From NCBI GenBank assembly GCA_963827515.1, contig CAWHBF010000029.1, positions 186,001-250,000 on the forward strand: 64,000 bases of DNA, written 5' to 3'. The notes beneath the pieces are model-generated. The model ran no database searches, was not told where the DNA came from, and saw nothing but the letters and a program-made list of their open reading frames with translations. Below are positions 35,812-45,679 of the stretch, one piece after another; position 1 is the stretch's first letter, and each line of letters opens with the position of its first letter. This DNA is from JABFSA01 sp963827515. Its GTDB lineage: Bacteria; Acidobacteriota; Vicinamibacteria; Vicinamibacterales; UBA2999. Position numbers and translations under genes: made by a program.

Positions 35812-37185
35812 ACGGTGATCTTCTCCGCGTGCTCGGGCGTATGCGCATCCCACCCGAGCCGGTCCTTGATGAGCGCCTTCAGTGCATCCATCGGCGACGG
35901 TTCACCGTGGACGAGGCACAGCCGACCAGGGCGCCGGGGGAGCGTTCCGAGCCAGCGCAGAATCTCACCACGATCGGCATGCGCGGACATCGAGTCGATT
36001 TTGGCAATCCGCGCGACAACCGCGATCTGCTGCCCGTGAATTCTGACCTCCGAGGCACCATCGACCAATTGACGCCCGCGTGTCCCCACGGCCTGATGTC
36101 CGACGAACAAGACGGTGTTCTTCCTGTCCGGCAGGGCCGCCGCCATGTGGTGCAGCACGCGTCCTCCGGTCGCCATCCCGCTCGCCGAGATAACGATGGC
36201 ACTGCGCTTCGACGCGGTCAGCTCTTTCGACTGCTGAGGCGAGGCGACCGTTTGGAAGCGCGTCGAGCCGAACACCAACACGTCCTTTCCCGCGGGTCGC
36301 ATCTCCGGATCGAGTTCAGAGACATGGGACGAATAGTACCCGAAGCGCTTCGACGGCCATCGGGCTGTCGACGTACACCGGCATCACCGGAATTCTTCGC
36401 TCATGCTCGAGGCGCCGCACCCAGTACAAGAGCTCTTCGACTCGGCCGATGGCAAACGAAGGAATGATCAGCTTGCCGCCGCGCCGCACGGTGTCGTGAA
36501 TCACCTCCGCCAGCATCGCCCCGTCATCGTCGACCGCATGATCGCGATCGCCATAGGTCGATTCCACCAGGACCAGGTCGGCGTCCACGGCGTTGGTGGG
36601 ATCCTGCAACACCGGACGGTTGTAGCGGCCGAGGTCGCCACCGAACAGGATCGTCCCCTTCCCGGCGAGTCGAGCCAGAACGTACGCGGAGCCGAGCAGG
36701 TGCCCGGCTGGGGCGAACTCGACCGAAATTTCCGGTACCGCCTCGATCGATTGCTGGTAGCCGCGCGGCTGCAACTGCGAGAGCGCACGGTAGGCGTCTG
36801 ACTCGGTGTACAGCGGCAACGCCGGGTTGTGCTTCGTGTAGCCGCGCCGGTTGGCCTGCCGAGCGTCTTCCTCCTGAATCCGGCCGGCGTCGGGAAGCAC
36901 CAACTGGCACAAGTCCGCCGTGCCGGCGGTGCAGATCACGCGGCCGCGAAACCCCTGTGCCACGAGTCGCGGTAAATAGCCGACATGATCGAGGTGCGCA
37001 TGGGTGAGCACGACCGCATCAATCGAGGCGGGAGGGACCGGAAACTCCTCCCAGTTCCGGAGGCGCAGCTCTTTCAGGCCTTGAAAGAGGCCACAATCGA
37101 CGAGCACGCGGCGCCCGTTATGTTCGAGGAGGTACTTGGACCCTGTCACCGTCCGCGCCGCGCCGAGAAACGTCAACTCTGCCAT
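35808..37185 (-). CDS. beta-CASP metallo-beta-lactamase RNase, one frameshift
   Basis: CPSF73/Ysh1-like RNA-processing nuclease of about 458 aa when repaired. The N-terminal frame from ATG 37185 gives LTFLGAARTVTGSKYLLE, the zinc motif LTHAHLDHVGYLP (HxHxDH), APAGHLLGSAYV, FGGDLGRYNRP, ESTYGDRDH and IIPSFAIGRVEELLYW. The frame breaks at CCC 36339-36341 (plus strand); dropping one base gives VEALRYYSSHVSELDPEM. The downstream frame then has the beta-CASP motifs VISASGMATGGRVLHH, VLFVGHQAVGTRGRQL and SMSAHADRGEILRWL. It likely acts in mRNA or rRNA decay. The stop codon lies in the TAGCTGG repeat. Confidence 0.92.
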
Positions 37186-37227
37186 GGGGAGACAATAGCA
37201 GGCCTCAGCCCTGCTATTCTGTCGGTC

Positions 37228-39472
37228 ATGGGGTCGGTCTTTCGGTTCTGGGCGGCTCTCGGCGTGTGCGCTGCCACCCTCGCCACAACCGTAGCGGCGC
37301 AATCACCGGCACGAGTCCTCAGCATTGACGTCATCTACGACCCGGAACGGCGAGTGGACTTCAGCGGCGCACCGCCGACCAACCTTCAATGGATCGATGA
37401 CGCCACCTACCTGCAGTCCCGCCGGACAGGTGGGGGCATTGAGTGGCTCAAGGTCGATGCCGCTTCCGGAAGCACGTCGTCTCTCTTCGATCTCGCTCGT
37501 ATGGAAGCGGCGCTTGCGAGGTTGCCCGACATCACGCCCGAGCGGGCGTCAGGACTGGCTCGATCGGGCGATCTGATCTTCAATCCGTCTCGCACCGGCA
37601 CGCTCGTGACCATCGCCGATGATCTCTATTTCTACGACTTCGCATCCGCCGCCGCGACTCGTCTCACCGACACCGCTGGATCGGAGGAGGAAGCTGGTTT
37701 CAGTCCGGACGGACGTCTCGTCGCCTTCGTCCGCGGCAATAACCTGCACGTCGTCGACGTCAGCGCCAGGCAGGAACGCGCACTGACGACGGACGGCGGG
37801 CCGCAGCTCCTGAACGGCAAGCTCGACTGGTTGTATCAGGAGGAGATTTACGGCCGGGGTCGTTTCCGAGGCTACTGGTGGAGCCCAGACTCGTCTCGAC
37901 TCGCGTTTCTTCAGCTCGACGAGCGTCCAGTGCCCGAGTACACGGTCGTGGACGACATTCCGTACCGACCGAACGTCGAAGTCACCGACTATCCGAAGGC
38001 TGGAGACGCGAATCCTCTGGTGCGCCTCGGCATTGCCCACGTGACCGGGAGCTCGCCGGTCTGGGTCGAGCAGGGATCCTATGTCGCCACCGACATGCTG
38101 ATTGTCGATGTCGACTGGGCACCGGGCACAGCGGGGCTGACCTATCAGGTGCAGAACCGTGAGCAGACGTGGCTCGACCTCAACGTGGCGGAGGCTGCGT
38201 CAGGACGGTCGAGACGCTTGCTGCGCGAGACGACGGCCGCGTGGGTCAACGTCAACGGGAGTCCGATCTGGCTCAAGGACGGCTCGTTCCTCTGGTTCAG
38301 TGAACGCAGCGGGTTCAAGCACCTCTACCACTATCGCGATGGCACACTCGTCCGGCCCGTCACAACGGGCCGCTGGGATGTTCGCTCGTTGTACGGTGTG
38401 GACGAAGCGCGCGGGCTCGTGTATTTCGCCGCTGGCGCCCGCCGGCACATCGACACGGACGTCTACCGTATCGGGCTCGACGGCGCCGCCCTGACGCGTC
38501 TCTCACGCACCGACGGTACACATCGCGCGAATTTCAATCCGTCCTACACGCAGTACATCGGCACGTGGAGTGACGCCACGACGCCAACCCAAGTCCGTCT
38601 GCATCGTGCCGACGGCGGCGAAGTGCGCGTCATCAACGCCGATGTCGTCAAGTCGCTCGCCGAGTATCGGCTCTCCCGGCCGGAGTTCGTCGAAGTTCGC
38701 ACACGCGACGGCTTCGTGATGGACGGGATGCTGATCCGACCGCCGGACTTCGATCCCTCGCGACGCTACCCCGTGTACCAGTTGACCTATGCCGGCCCTG
38801 GCACCGCCTCGGTGCGCAACCAGTGGGGCGGGTCGCAGGTACATGTACCACCAGCTCATCGCGCAGCAGGGGATCGTGGTCTGGGTGCTCGACAATCGGA
38901 GCTCGGGCGGCAAGGGAGCAGAGTCACAATGGCCCGTGTACGGCAAACTTGGCGAGCTCGAGCTTCGCGACCTCGAAGACGGGGTCGGCTGGTTGAGGCA
39001 GCAGCCCTACGTGGATCCGTCGCGGATCGCCCTGCACGGATGGAGTTACGGCGGGTTCATGACCGCGTACGCCTTGACGCACAGCACGAGCTGGGCGGCC
39101 GGTATCGCCGGGGCACCTGTCACCGATTGGCGGAACTACGATACGGTGTACACCGAACGGTACATGAAGACGCCGCTCAACAACCCCGAAGGGTATCGAG
39201 CCACGGCACCGCGTTTCGCGGCAGCGAATCTTCACGGACGGATGCTGCTCATCCATGGCGGCATCGACGACAACGTGCACAGACAGAACTCCGAGCAGTT
39301 CGTGTACGAGCTGCAACGCGCCGGCAGGACGTTTGAGATGATGACCTACCCGCGTCAGCGCCATGGGTTCAGCGATCCGCGCCTGATCAAACATCTTCGC
39401 CAGACCATGTTCGATTTCATCACGAGCTCCCTCCGGGAAAGCGCGCCGGCGGCTTCAGCGAGCGTGCGATAG
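37228..39472 (+). CDS. dipeptidyl peptidase IV-like S9 prolyl oligopeptidase, one frameshift
   Basis: About 747 aa when repaired, exported (signal VFRFWAALGVCAATLATTVA). The N-terminal DPPIV beta-propeller (EEAGFSPDGRLVAFVRGNNL, RFRGYWWSPDSSRLAFLQLD, LTYQVQNREQTWLDLN) is followed by a C-terminal alpha/beta hydrolase. The catalytic triad is Ser in HGWSYGGFM, Asp in HGGIDDNVH and His in QRHGFSD. The frame breaks at about 38830-38840; removing one A from tcgcaggtac gives the expected GGSRYMYHQLIAQQG. It probably cleaves dipeptides after proline in the periplasm. The next gene starts 4 bp after its stop. Confidence 0.93.
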
Positions 39473-39476
39473 CCGC

Positions 39477-40331
39477 ATGTCATTCCTGAAAACACTGCAA
39501 TCCGCACGAACCGTGATCGCGGCGGAACTCCGACCGCCGCGTGCGGAGCTCGGGTCACTCGAAGGCATGGACGCCTGGATTGACACGTACCACGCGGTGC
39601 GCACGCTGACGAAACAGGACGTCGCCGTCTTTCTCACCGACAGCGCTGTCGGGAAGCAGGAGGAAAACAATCTTCGGCATCTCGTCACGAACCTCGGCCC
39701 CGACATGCCCAGGGAGCTGATCGTTCCGTTCCTGACGACCAAGCACTCTCTCGACTTCTGCCTGAGCTACGCGGAGCAGGCGTGGCAGCAGGGCTTTCCC
39801 GCGCTCGTGGTACTCGGCGGCGACCGAAGTCTGGGCCGGCCTCGTTGTGTCGGGCACGCATGGGAACTGCGCCGTGAAATCAGCGCGCATGTGCCGCGGC
39901 TGACACTTGGCGGGTGGGCCAATCCGTACGGCGATCCAGAGCAGCAGGCGTCGTACCTGGCCGACGGCTCTTTCACGGCAGACTTTTACCTCACACAGAT
40001 CGTCAGCCACCTCAACATCGGACCAGTGGCGGAGTTCATGCGCGAAGCCCGACACAGGGGACTCGACCACGTGCCGGGGATGTTTGGGGTGTTCTACTAT
40101 CGCAGCGCCAACCAGAAGACGCTGGAGATTCTGAGCAGGTTCTTGCCGGTTCCAGCGGAGTCACTCGTGGCGGAGTTTGCCGCGGGTGCAACGCCGGTCG
40201 AAATCTGCGCCCGAACTATCCGTGCCATGATCGACCTCGGCGCCCGTCACTTCTACATCAGCAACCTGCCGCTCACGGGCACGTCGTCCACGCTGAACCA
40301 GATCCTCGAACGCGCCGGCGCTCTCGCCTGA
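39477..40331 (+). CDS. methylenetetrahydrofolate reductase-like protein
   Basis: 284 aa TIM-barrel protein of the MetF superfamily. It shows IAAELRPPRAELGSLEGMDA, ALVVLGGDRSLGRP, the flavin-barrel motif FTADFYLTQIVSHLNIGPVA, GLDHVPGMFGVFYYRS and the C-terminal ARHFYISNLPL. MetF reduces methylene-THF to methyl-THF with FAD. This is a divergent branch: the usual E of the VTWGAG loop is not evident, so the reaction is inferred at family level only. It starts 4 bp after the DPPIV stop and converges on an SDR gene 5 bp away. Confidence 0.78.
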   Translation: MSFLKTLQSARTVIAAELRPPRAELGSLEGMDAWIDTYHAVRTLTKQDVAVFLTDSAVGKQEENNLRHLVTNLGPDMPRELIVPFLTTKHSLDFCLSYAEQAWQQGFPALVVLGGDRSLGRPRCVGHAWELRREISAHVPRLTLGGWANPYGDPEQQASYLADGSFTADFYLTQIVSHLNIGPVAEFMREARHRGLDHVPGMFGVFYYRSANQKTLEILSRFLPVPAESLVAEFAAGATPVEICARTIRAMIDLGARHFYISNLPLTGTSSTLNQILERAGALA

Positions 40332-40336
40332 CGCGT

Positions 40337-41078
40337 CTACTTCAGGTGCCTGCCGCCGTCGACCCGGATCGTCTCGCCGGTCATGAAGTCGGTCTCGACG
40401 AGTGCGAGCACGGCTTTGGCGATTTCCATCTCTCCACCCCAGCGGCCCAGCGGCGTCGCGCGCTCCACCTGCGCAAACGCCTCGTCCGAGGTCCCCTCGG
40501 GTGCGACAATGGGCCCAGGCGCCACGGCATTGACGAGGATCTGGTCGGGGGCCAGCTCGAGCGCCAGGGCTTCGGTCAGGGCAACGATCCCGGCCTTGGC
40601 GACGTAGTAGGTGAGATAGCCGACGTACCGGGGCCGCCCGCTGCGTGCCACCCAATCTGAGAAGTTGACGATTCGGCCGCCGCGTACGCGACGCATGTGC
40701 GGAACCGCGGCGCGGACGCAAAGCCACGCCGCCCGAAGGTCCACAGCCATCTGGGCGTCCCAGTCGCTGACCTCGATCTCGTCCAGCAACAGACTCCTGT
40801 AGATGGATGCCATGTTGACAAGTACGTCGAGCCGGCCCAGATGGCCGACCGCCTCGTCGACGATCCGTTGAGCGTCGTCAGGGGACGAGAGGTCCGCCCG
40901 AAGCGTGACCGCCCGCCGGCCGAGTGCCCGAACCGCGGCCGCGGTCTCCTCGGCTTCGGATCCTGGACTCCCGGTAGACGAGCGCGATGTCTGCCCCTCG
41001 GCGAGCCAACTCTATCGCAACGACGGCGCCGATCCGCTTTCCGCCGGTAATCAGCGCCACGCGCTCGACCAGATCCAT
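40337..41078 (-). CDS. short-chain dehydrogenase/reductase (pteridine-reductase-like), one frameshift
   Basis: About 247 aa when repaired. The N-terminal NAD(P) site reads ALITGGKRIGAVVAIELARR, and the frame then breaks after ALVYRESR at about 40970. Dropping one base gives SEAEETAAAVRALGRRAVTL and continues to RADLSSPDDAQRIVDEAV, LVNMASIYRSLLLDE, the active-site segment YYVAKAGIVALTEALALEL and NAVAPGPIVAP. The TGGxKRIG motif is typical of FolM/PTR1-like dihydropteridine reductases, and the folate-family neighbour on the opposite strand is consistent. Length modulo three fits one inserted base. Confidence 0.87.
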
Positions 41079-41265
41079 GGCCGATCAGTCTATGCTGATC
41101 GGGCCTTTGGCCCCACTCGAGGCGGGACGCGAAAGCATTTTCGCCGACCGTAAACCACTTGGGTGCGATTACGCTGTATCTTGTTGAGCCCGTGGTGGAC
41201 GATCGTGGTCCGTTTCGTGCTGTCTTCCACCCCTCTGACGCTGGACGACTTCAAGGAGAGCCACA

Positions 41266-41760
41266 ATGACGAAGTTTCTTGGAATGTGCACGGGGGCCTT
41301 GGCGCTCGTGTTGCTGCTTTCGACTCAGGCCGCTGCGCAAACAGTCACCCTGTCCGCTGACCTCACGGGTGGCGAAGAAACACCCGCCGCTCTCAATACT
41401 GGAATGTTCGGCACGGTCGCAGTGGGTGTCGACCAGGGAAGCAAGGAGTTGACGGTCACGCTGCGGGTATTCAACACACCAACCCCGACCACGGCAGGAC
41501 ACATCCACATGGGCTCCCCGGGCACCCCTGGACCCACCGTCCTGAACTTTCCGGCGGGCCTGAACGGGCGCGTTGGCGATTTTGCGATGACCTTCCGGCT
41601 TGGTGACACCGCTGGCGTGTTCACCCCGAGGCCGGCCATCGGCATCAACACGATTGACGACGTCATCGAGGCCGTCCTCGGCGGCAACACGTACGTCAAC
41701 GTCCACACCACTCAGAACCCGGGCGGGGAAATCCGGGGGCAGCTGATCCCCCGCCGATAA
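41266..41760 (+). CDS. CHRD-domain secreted protein
   Basis: 164 aa. A signal peptide (CTGALALVLLLSTQAAAQ) is followed by one CHRD domain (VTLSADLTGGEETPAALNTG, TAGHIHMGSPGTPGPTVLNF, GNTYVNVHTTQNPGGEIRGQ). CHRD domains occur in chordin and many bacterial secreted proteins; the function is unknown. A good ribosome-binding site AAGGAG at 41253 supports the start. The 187 bp upstream hold no gene. Confidence 0.93.
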   Translation: MTKFLGMCTGALALVLLLSTQAAAQTVTLSADLTGGEETPAALNTGMFGTVAVGVDQGSKELTVTLRVFNTPTPTTAGHIHMGSPGTPGPTVLNFPAGLNGRVGDFAMTFRLGDTAGVFTPRPAIGINTIDDVIEAVLGGNTYVNVHTTQNPGGEIRGQLIPRR

Positions 41761-41798
41761 GACCTTGCGGCAACCGTGTGCGCTACCATGCTGAGGTA

Positions 41799-42461
41799 GT
41801 GCGCACGGTTCCCCGCATCCTGTGTGGCGTGATCCTGGCCACCGGCGCAGTCTCCGGGTTTGAGCGATCGCTCGACCTTCCCCTCATCAACGCTGCGACG
41901 GCAATTGGAGAATCCCGGGTCGAGTCTGTACGAACGCAGTATCACCGGCCGTATCGCTTGCAGGTCGCCCGAGCTCCTATCGACTACATCGACGTGGTGA
42001 CGCCATTCCGGCGGATCGTGCGAATCGCGGAAGACCGGGCGCGCATAGGGGCCAGACCGCTTGGTCAGCGGGAAACGCTCGACGCCGCAGGCGACCGGGT
42101 TAGCCTCGTCGAGTTCGTTGTGGAGCTGACCTTTCATCCTTTGAACGCCTATGTCAGCGTGCCCCTGTACGAGGTGGAACTCGTCGCCCTACAGCCGCTC
42201 GTACCTTCGCAGCCGACGAGAATCCTCCCCGTGCAGGTCAATCGCACTCCTCGCTTTGGTGCGCGTGTCGACGGGACGCCTCCGCTCTCCCCGAGCGTGC
42301 CGCTGAACGTCCTAGGAGCGAACGAACCGATGCTCGGCGGGACGGTTGTCGCGGGTTTCGACGCTCTCGGGCTAGAGTCCGCCGGTATCTATGAAGTGGT
42401 GGTGAAAGATCAGGGAAAGGAATTGGCTCGGGTGCGGGTGAACCTGGGGAGCCTTCGGTAA
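41799..42461 (+). CDS. exported protein of unknown function
   Basis: About 220 aa, not recognised. Taking GTG 41799 gives a signal-like start (RTVPRILCGVILATGAVSG); the in-frame GTG 41778 would add 7 residues. The body is beta-rich (YIDVVTPFRRIVRIAED, VSLVEFVVELTFHPLNAYVS, MLGGTVVAGFDALGLESAG) and ends in YEVVVKDQGKELARVRVNL, reminiscent of an Ig-like or carbohydrate-binding fold. It lies 38 bp after the CHRD stop on the same strand and is followed by a perfect 13-bp terminator hairpin. Confidence 0.7.
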   Translation: MRTVPRILCGVILATGAVSGFERSLDLPLINAATAIGESRVESVRTQYHRPYRLQVARAPIDYIDVVTPFRRIVRIAEDRARIGARPLGQRETLDAAGDRVSLVEFVVELTFHPLNAYVSVPLYEVELVALQPLVPSQPTRILPVQVNRTPRFGARVDGTPPLSPSVPLNVLGANEPMLGGTVVAGFDALGLESAGIYEVVVKDQGKELARVRVNLGSLR

Positions 42462-42467
42462 TGAAGC

Positions 42468-42498
42468 CCAGCCCAGGGGCTTGCCGCCCCTGGGCTGG
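42468..42498. terminator. bidirectional hairpin terminator
   Basis: Perfect 13-bp stem CCAGCCCAGGGGC / GCCCCTGGGCTGG with TTGCC loop, between the convergent unknown gene (ends 42461) and the OmpA-family gene (ends 42508). Confidence 0.85.
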
Positions 42499-42507
42499 AG
42501 ATGGAGC

Positions 42508-43205
42508 TTACGACAGGACCTTGACGACGACGCGACGGTTCTGTGCGCGACCGTCCCGTGTGTTGTTTGGCGCAACCGGCTTCCCTTCGCCGTAGCTGAT
42601 CACATTGATCTTGTGCAGCGGCACCTGGTGCTGCTCGTAGAGATACCGCTTGACCGCCTCGGCCCGCTCGATGCCAATACGCTCGTTGATCGCCGTGTCA
42701 CCCACGTTGTCGGTGTGTCCCTCGATTTCGATGAACACGTTCTGAGGGTTGGTCTTCAGCTGGTCGATCATCTGATCGACGCGCGTCCGAGCCGTGTCCG
42801 GCAGGTCAGCCTTGCCGAAGTTGAAGTTGCCCTGATCCTCGCTCAGCGTGACGGTGTAGATCAGACGTCGTGAAGCTGCGACTTCCGTCGCGACCGCGTC
42901 CACCCGCCCATTGACGGCGGTCGCCTGGGCCCCGAGCCTTGTCGGCGGCGCTGCGTGCATCCGTCGCGGCCGTTCTGGCCTCCGCCGCGGACTTGCCTGC
43001 GGCTTCTGCCTTCTGGTCGACGGCGCCGATGCGCTGTCTCGTTCTGGCCGACGCGCTGTTGCGTCTGCTCGACGGTCGTTGACAAGGTGTCAACCTTTGT
43101 GTTGACCGTGCCCACCTCTTCCCGGACGAATCCCTTTGTAGCGCAAGCGGGAGCGACTGCAACGCTCAACGCCATCATCGATGCTGCGAACAGTTTCTTA
43201 CTCAT
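42508..43205 (-). CDS. OmpA-family outer-membrane-associated protein, two frameshifts
   Basis: About 231 aa when repaired. ATG 43205 gives a short signal (FAASMMALSVAVAPACA), possibly a lipoprotein, then a coiled-coil linker (NTKVDTLSTTVEQTQQRVGQ). The frame breaks at about 43033-43040, continuing as RIGAVDQKAEAAGKSAAEAR, and again at about 42937-42940, continuing as LGAQATAVNGRVDAVATEVA. The C-terminal OmpA peptidoglycan-binding domain is intact: VFIEIEGHTDNVGDTAINERI, VISYGEGKPVAPN and GRAQNRRVVVKVL. Both breaks fit one inserted base each. It anchors the envelope to murein and sits 25 bp after the VWFA gene on the same strand. Confidence 0.9.
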
Positions 43206-43230
43206 GGCACTCTCCTCCAACGTTACCTAT

Positions 43231-44203
43231 TTAGTCTTCCACTCGCGCCGGGCCGGACACGTATCCGCCTCGCGCGTGAACCAATAGATCCTTGTTCCGG
43301 GTCCGAATCTCGAGCGGGTGCCACCCAGGACGAGTGTCCGGCTCGAACGTGATCAGGTACTGATAGCGCAATTCCTCGAACAGGTCTCGAATCGCCACAT
43401 GTGTGTGAGCCGGAACGCTGGCGACTCGCAGGTCGCCACCCGTCCAGCGAGCGAGATCGGCGAGCGTCGCAATTTCCGAAGCGGCGCCGTCGGCTGAAAG
43501 GACCGAGTACTCACCTCCAGGATGATCCAGCGGTGTGACAACAGTCAACAGATACACCGGCACGTCGATCGAGCTCGCGATTCCCGATACGTCCGGTGCA
43601 CTCATGCGGCTGCCGGTGTCGATGCCGTCGGTGATCACCAGCATCGCACGGTGCCGGTTCGCCCGCTCGGCCACAGCCTTGGCCGTCGCGGCGACCGCGT
43701 CGTACAGTGACGTGATCCCCCACGGTCGTCCTTCGAGGCTGACTCGCCGAATGACGTCGACGTCTTTCGTAAACGTGACGACTTCCTGAAGTTTCGCATC
43801 GAAGGTGAAGAGCGCTGCCTCGTCATGCTCGCCGTTGAGCATGCCCACCGCGAAGGCAACGGCTTGTCTTGCACGGTCCATGTTGCCGCCCACCGCCATG
43901 CTCCCGCTGATGTCGAGCACGATCGCCAGACTGATCGGCGCGTCGCCCGCGTGGAAATCGCGGATCGTCCGCTTCGCCCCGGTGTCGAGTACCCTCAAAA
44001 TCGTCGCGGCTCAAGTCGCGGACGACCCGGCCCCGGCGATCCCTGACGGCGGCCGTCACGGTGACGACCTCGACGCCCGACTTGAAGGTGATCGACGGGC
44101 GCTCACGAGCCGGCGGTTCCTGCGCATGCGACTCTGTATGAGTCCATGCGACCATGGTCGCCAACACGAGGGGGGTGGCCGCTCGGCGAATCACGCTCTT
44201 CAA
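43231..44203 (-). CDS. VWFA-related domain secreted protein, one frameshift
   Basis: Second member of the family at 12739-13747. The start is unclear: TTG 44203 (LKSVIRRAATPLVLATMVAW) or GTG 44194 both give a signal peptide ending near HAQ. The N-terminal segment reads FKSGVEVVTVTAAVRDRRGR and DLSRDDF. The frame breaks near 43990, where dropping one G gives RVLDTGAKRTIRDFH. The VWA domain follows with MIDAS LDISGSM, VITDGIDTGSR and the terminal YQYLITFEPDTRPGWHPLEI and ARGGYVSG. It probably forms an operon with the OmpA-family gene. Confidence 0.87.
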
Positions 44204-44386
44204 GTGTTCAAAACGCCTGCCATGTCTGTAGATCGTTAATATACAATGGTTTAGGTGCTTTTGATTCACGTCTATAACCTTGCGTCGGCGCGTGACCATG
44301 TAATTTTTGCGTCGGCTGCGGTCATTCCCACGTCTCACGCCCCTCGCCGCGTCGCGCGCTTAGAGTGCCGATAAGATGGAACGAAG

Positions 44387-45610
44387 ATGCCGATTTCAAA
44401 GATGTTAGGTCCGATTCCGGTCGCGAAAAGGGTTGGCCGATTCTCATACGCGATTCGTAACATCGTTTCGGAAGCGCGGGCGGTCGAAGCACTCGGAAGG
44501 CGCGTCCGATATCTGAATATCGGCGATCCAGTCGCGTTCGGATATCAGCCCCCCCCGCACCTCATCGAGGCCGCCGAGCGCGCCATGCGAGACGGCTACA
44601 ACGGCTATTTGCCCTCCGCGGGCATTCTCGAAGCCCGCCAAGCGGTCGCCGCGGAATACGAAGCCCGCGGCGTCGCGGTCGACCCGGACCGCGTGCTCAT
44701 CACGACCGGCACCGGGGAAGGCATCGAGCTGGCTATCAACGCCTTGGTGGACGAAGGCGACGAAGTCCTGGTGCCCACGCCGACCTATCCGCTCTACACG
44801 GCGATCCTGGCCAAGCTCAACGCCCGACCGGTCTACTACAGGACGGATCCGGCCAACCAGTGGCTTCCCGACATCGAGCACCTGCGCACGCTCGTGACGC
44901 CAAAAACGAAAGCACTCGTCGTGATCGATCCGAACAACCCCACGGGTGCCGTCTATCCGGTGTCGACCCGCCGAGGATTGATCGAAGTGGCCGAGGAGTT
45001 CGGCCTGACGATCCTCGCCGACGAGGTATATGGCGACCTGGGGTTCGATGGTCCGCTGCCGCCGCTGGCCACCCTGGATCCCAACGCTCCCATCATCTCG
45101 TTCTCGAGCCTGTCCAAAGCGTTTCTCGCCCCGGGATGGCGAACGGGCTGGATGGTGGTCGGCCAGACCCCGCGACTGGACGGCGTGCTGGCCGCCACGC
45201 AGAAGCTTGCCGACGGACGCCTCTGTAGTCCGGGCCCGATGCAGTACGCCGTCACCGCGGCGCTCACGGGCGATCGCTCGCACCAGGTCACGTTTCGAAA
45301 GGCACTAGCGGAGCGCGCTCGCCTGACCACGGAATCGCTGAACGCGATTCCCGGCATGCGCTGTGTGGCTCCGCGCGCCGCGTTCTACGCGATGCCGTTC
45401 GTGACCCTTCCCCCGGGGTGCACCGACGAGGACTACGTTCTGGGCCTCCTGAGAGCCACGGGCATCCTGTGCGTTTATGGATCCGGTTTCGGCATGCCGG
45501 CCGCGTTTGGCTCCTTCCGTGTCGTGTTTCTTGGCGACCCCGGCGAACTCGCATCGATCTTCGCCGACATCGGCATCTTCACCCGGGACTATCTGGCACA
45601 CGCTGGCTGA
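44387..45610 (+). CDS. class I/II aminotransferase, AlaA-like
   Basis: 407 aa. PLP aminotransferase of the alanine/aspartate group: IRNIVSEARAVEALGRRVRY, NIGDPVAFGYQPPPHLIEA, LITTGTGEGIELAINALVDE, VIDPNNPTGAVYP, LADEVYGDLGF, PLP-lysine SLSKAFLAPGWRTGWMV, and C-terminal FRVVFLGDPGELASIF. The opening resembles AlaA/AlaC enzymes that interconvert pyruvate and alanine, but the substrate is inferred only. ATG 44387 is supported by its position before the conserved start. The 183 bp upstream hold two TGCGTCGGC copies and no gene. Confidence 0.9.
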   Translation: MPISKMLGPIPVAKRVGRFSYAIRNIVSEARAVEALGRRVRYLNIGDPVAFGYQPPPHLIEAAERAMRDGYNGYLPSAGILEARQAVAAEYEARGVAVDPDRVLITTGTGEGIELAINALVDEGDEVLVPTPTYPLYTAILAKLNARPVYYRTDPANQWLPDIEHLRTLVTPKTKALVVIDPNNPTGAVYPVSTRRGLIEVAEEFGLTILADEVYGDLGFDGPLPPLATLDPNAPIISFSSLSKAFLAPGWRTGWMVVGQTPRLDGVLAATQKLADGRLCSPGPMQYAVTAALTGDRSHQVTFRKALAERARLTTESLNAIPGMRCVAPRAAFYAMPFVTLPPGCTDEDYVLGLLRATGILCVYGSGFGMPAAFGSFRVVFLGDPGELASIFADIGIFTRDYLAHAG

Positions 45611-45679
45611 CGCCGTGTCTGCTCGAACGGACAGCCCTGGCGCTCCGATCCGGCACGCCCTGGTTGGCACGAAGGACTA

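Noticed and set aside
44281..44320. Two TGCGTCGGC copies upstream of the AlaA-like gene as an operator
   Set aside because: Only two short GC-rich copies, not palindromic, without a nearby regulator gene.
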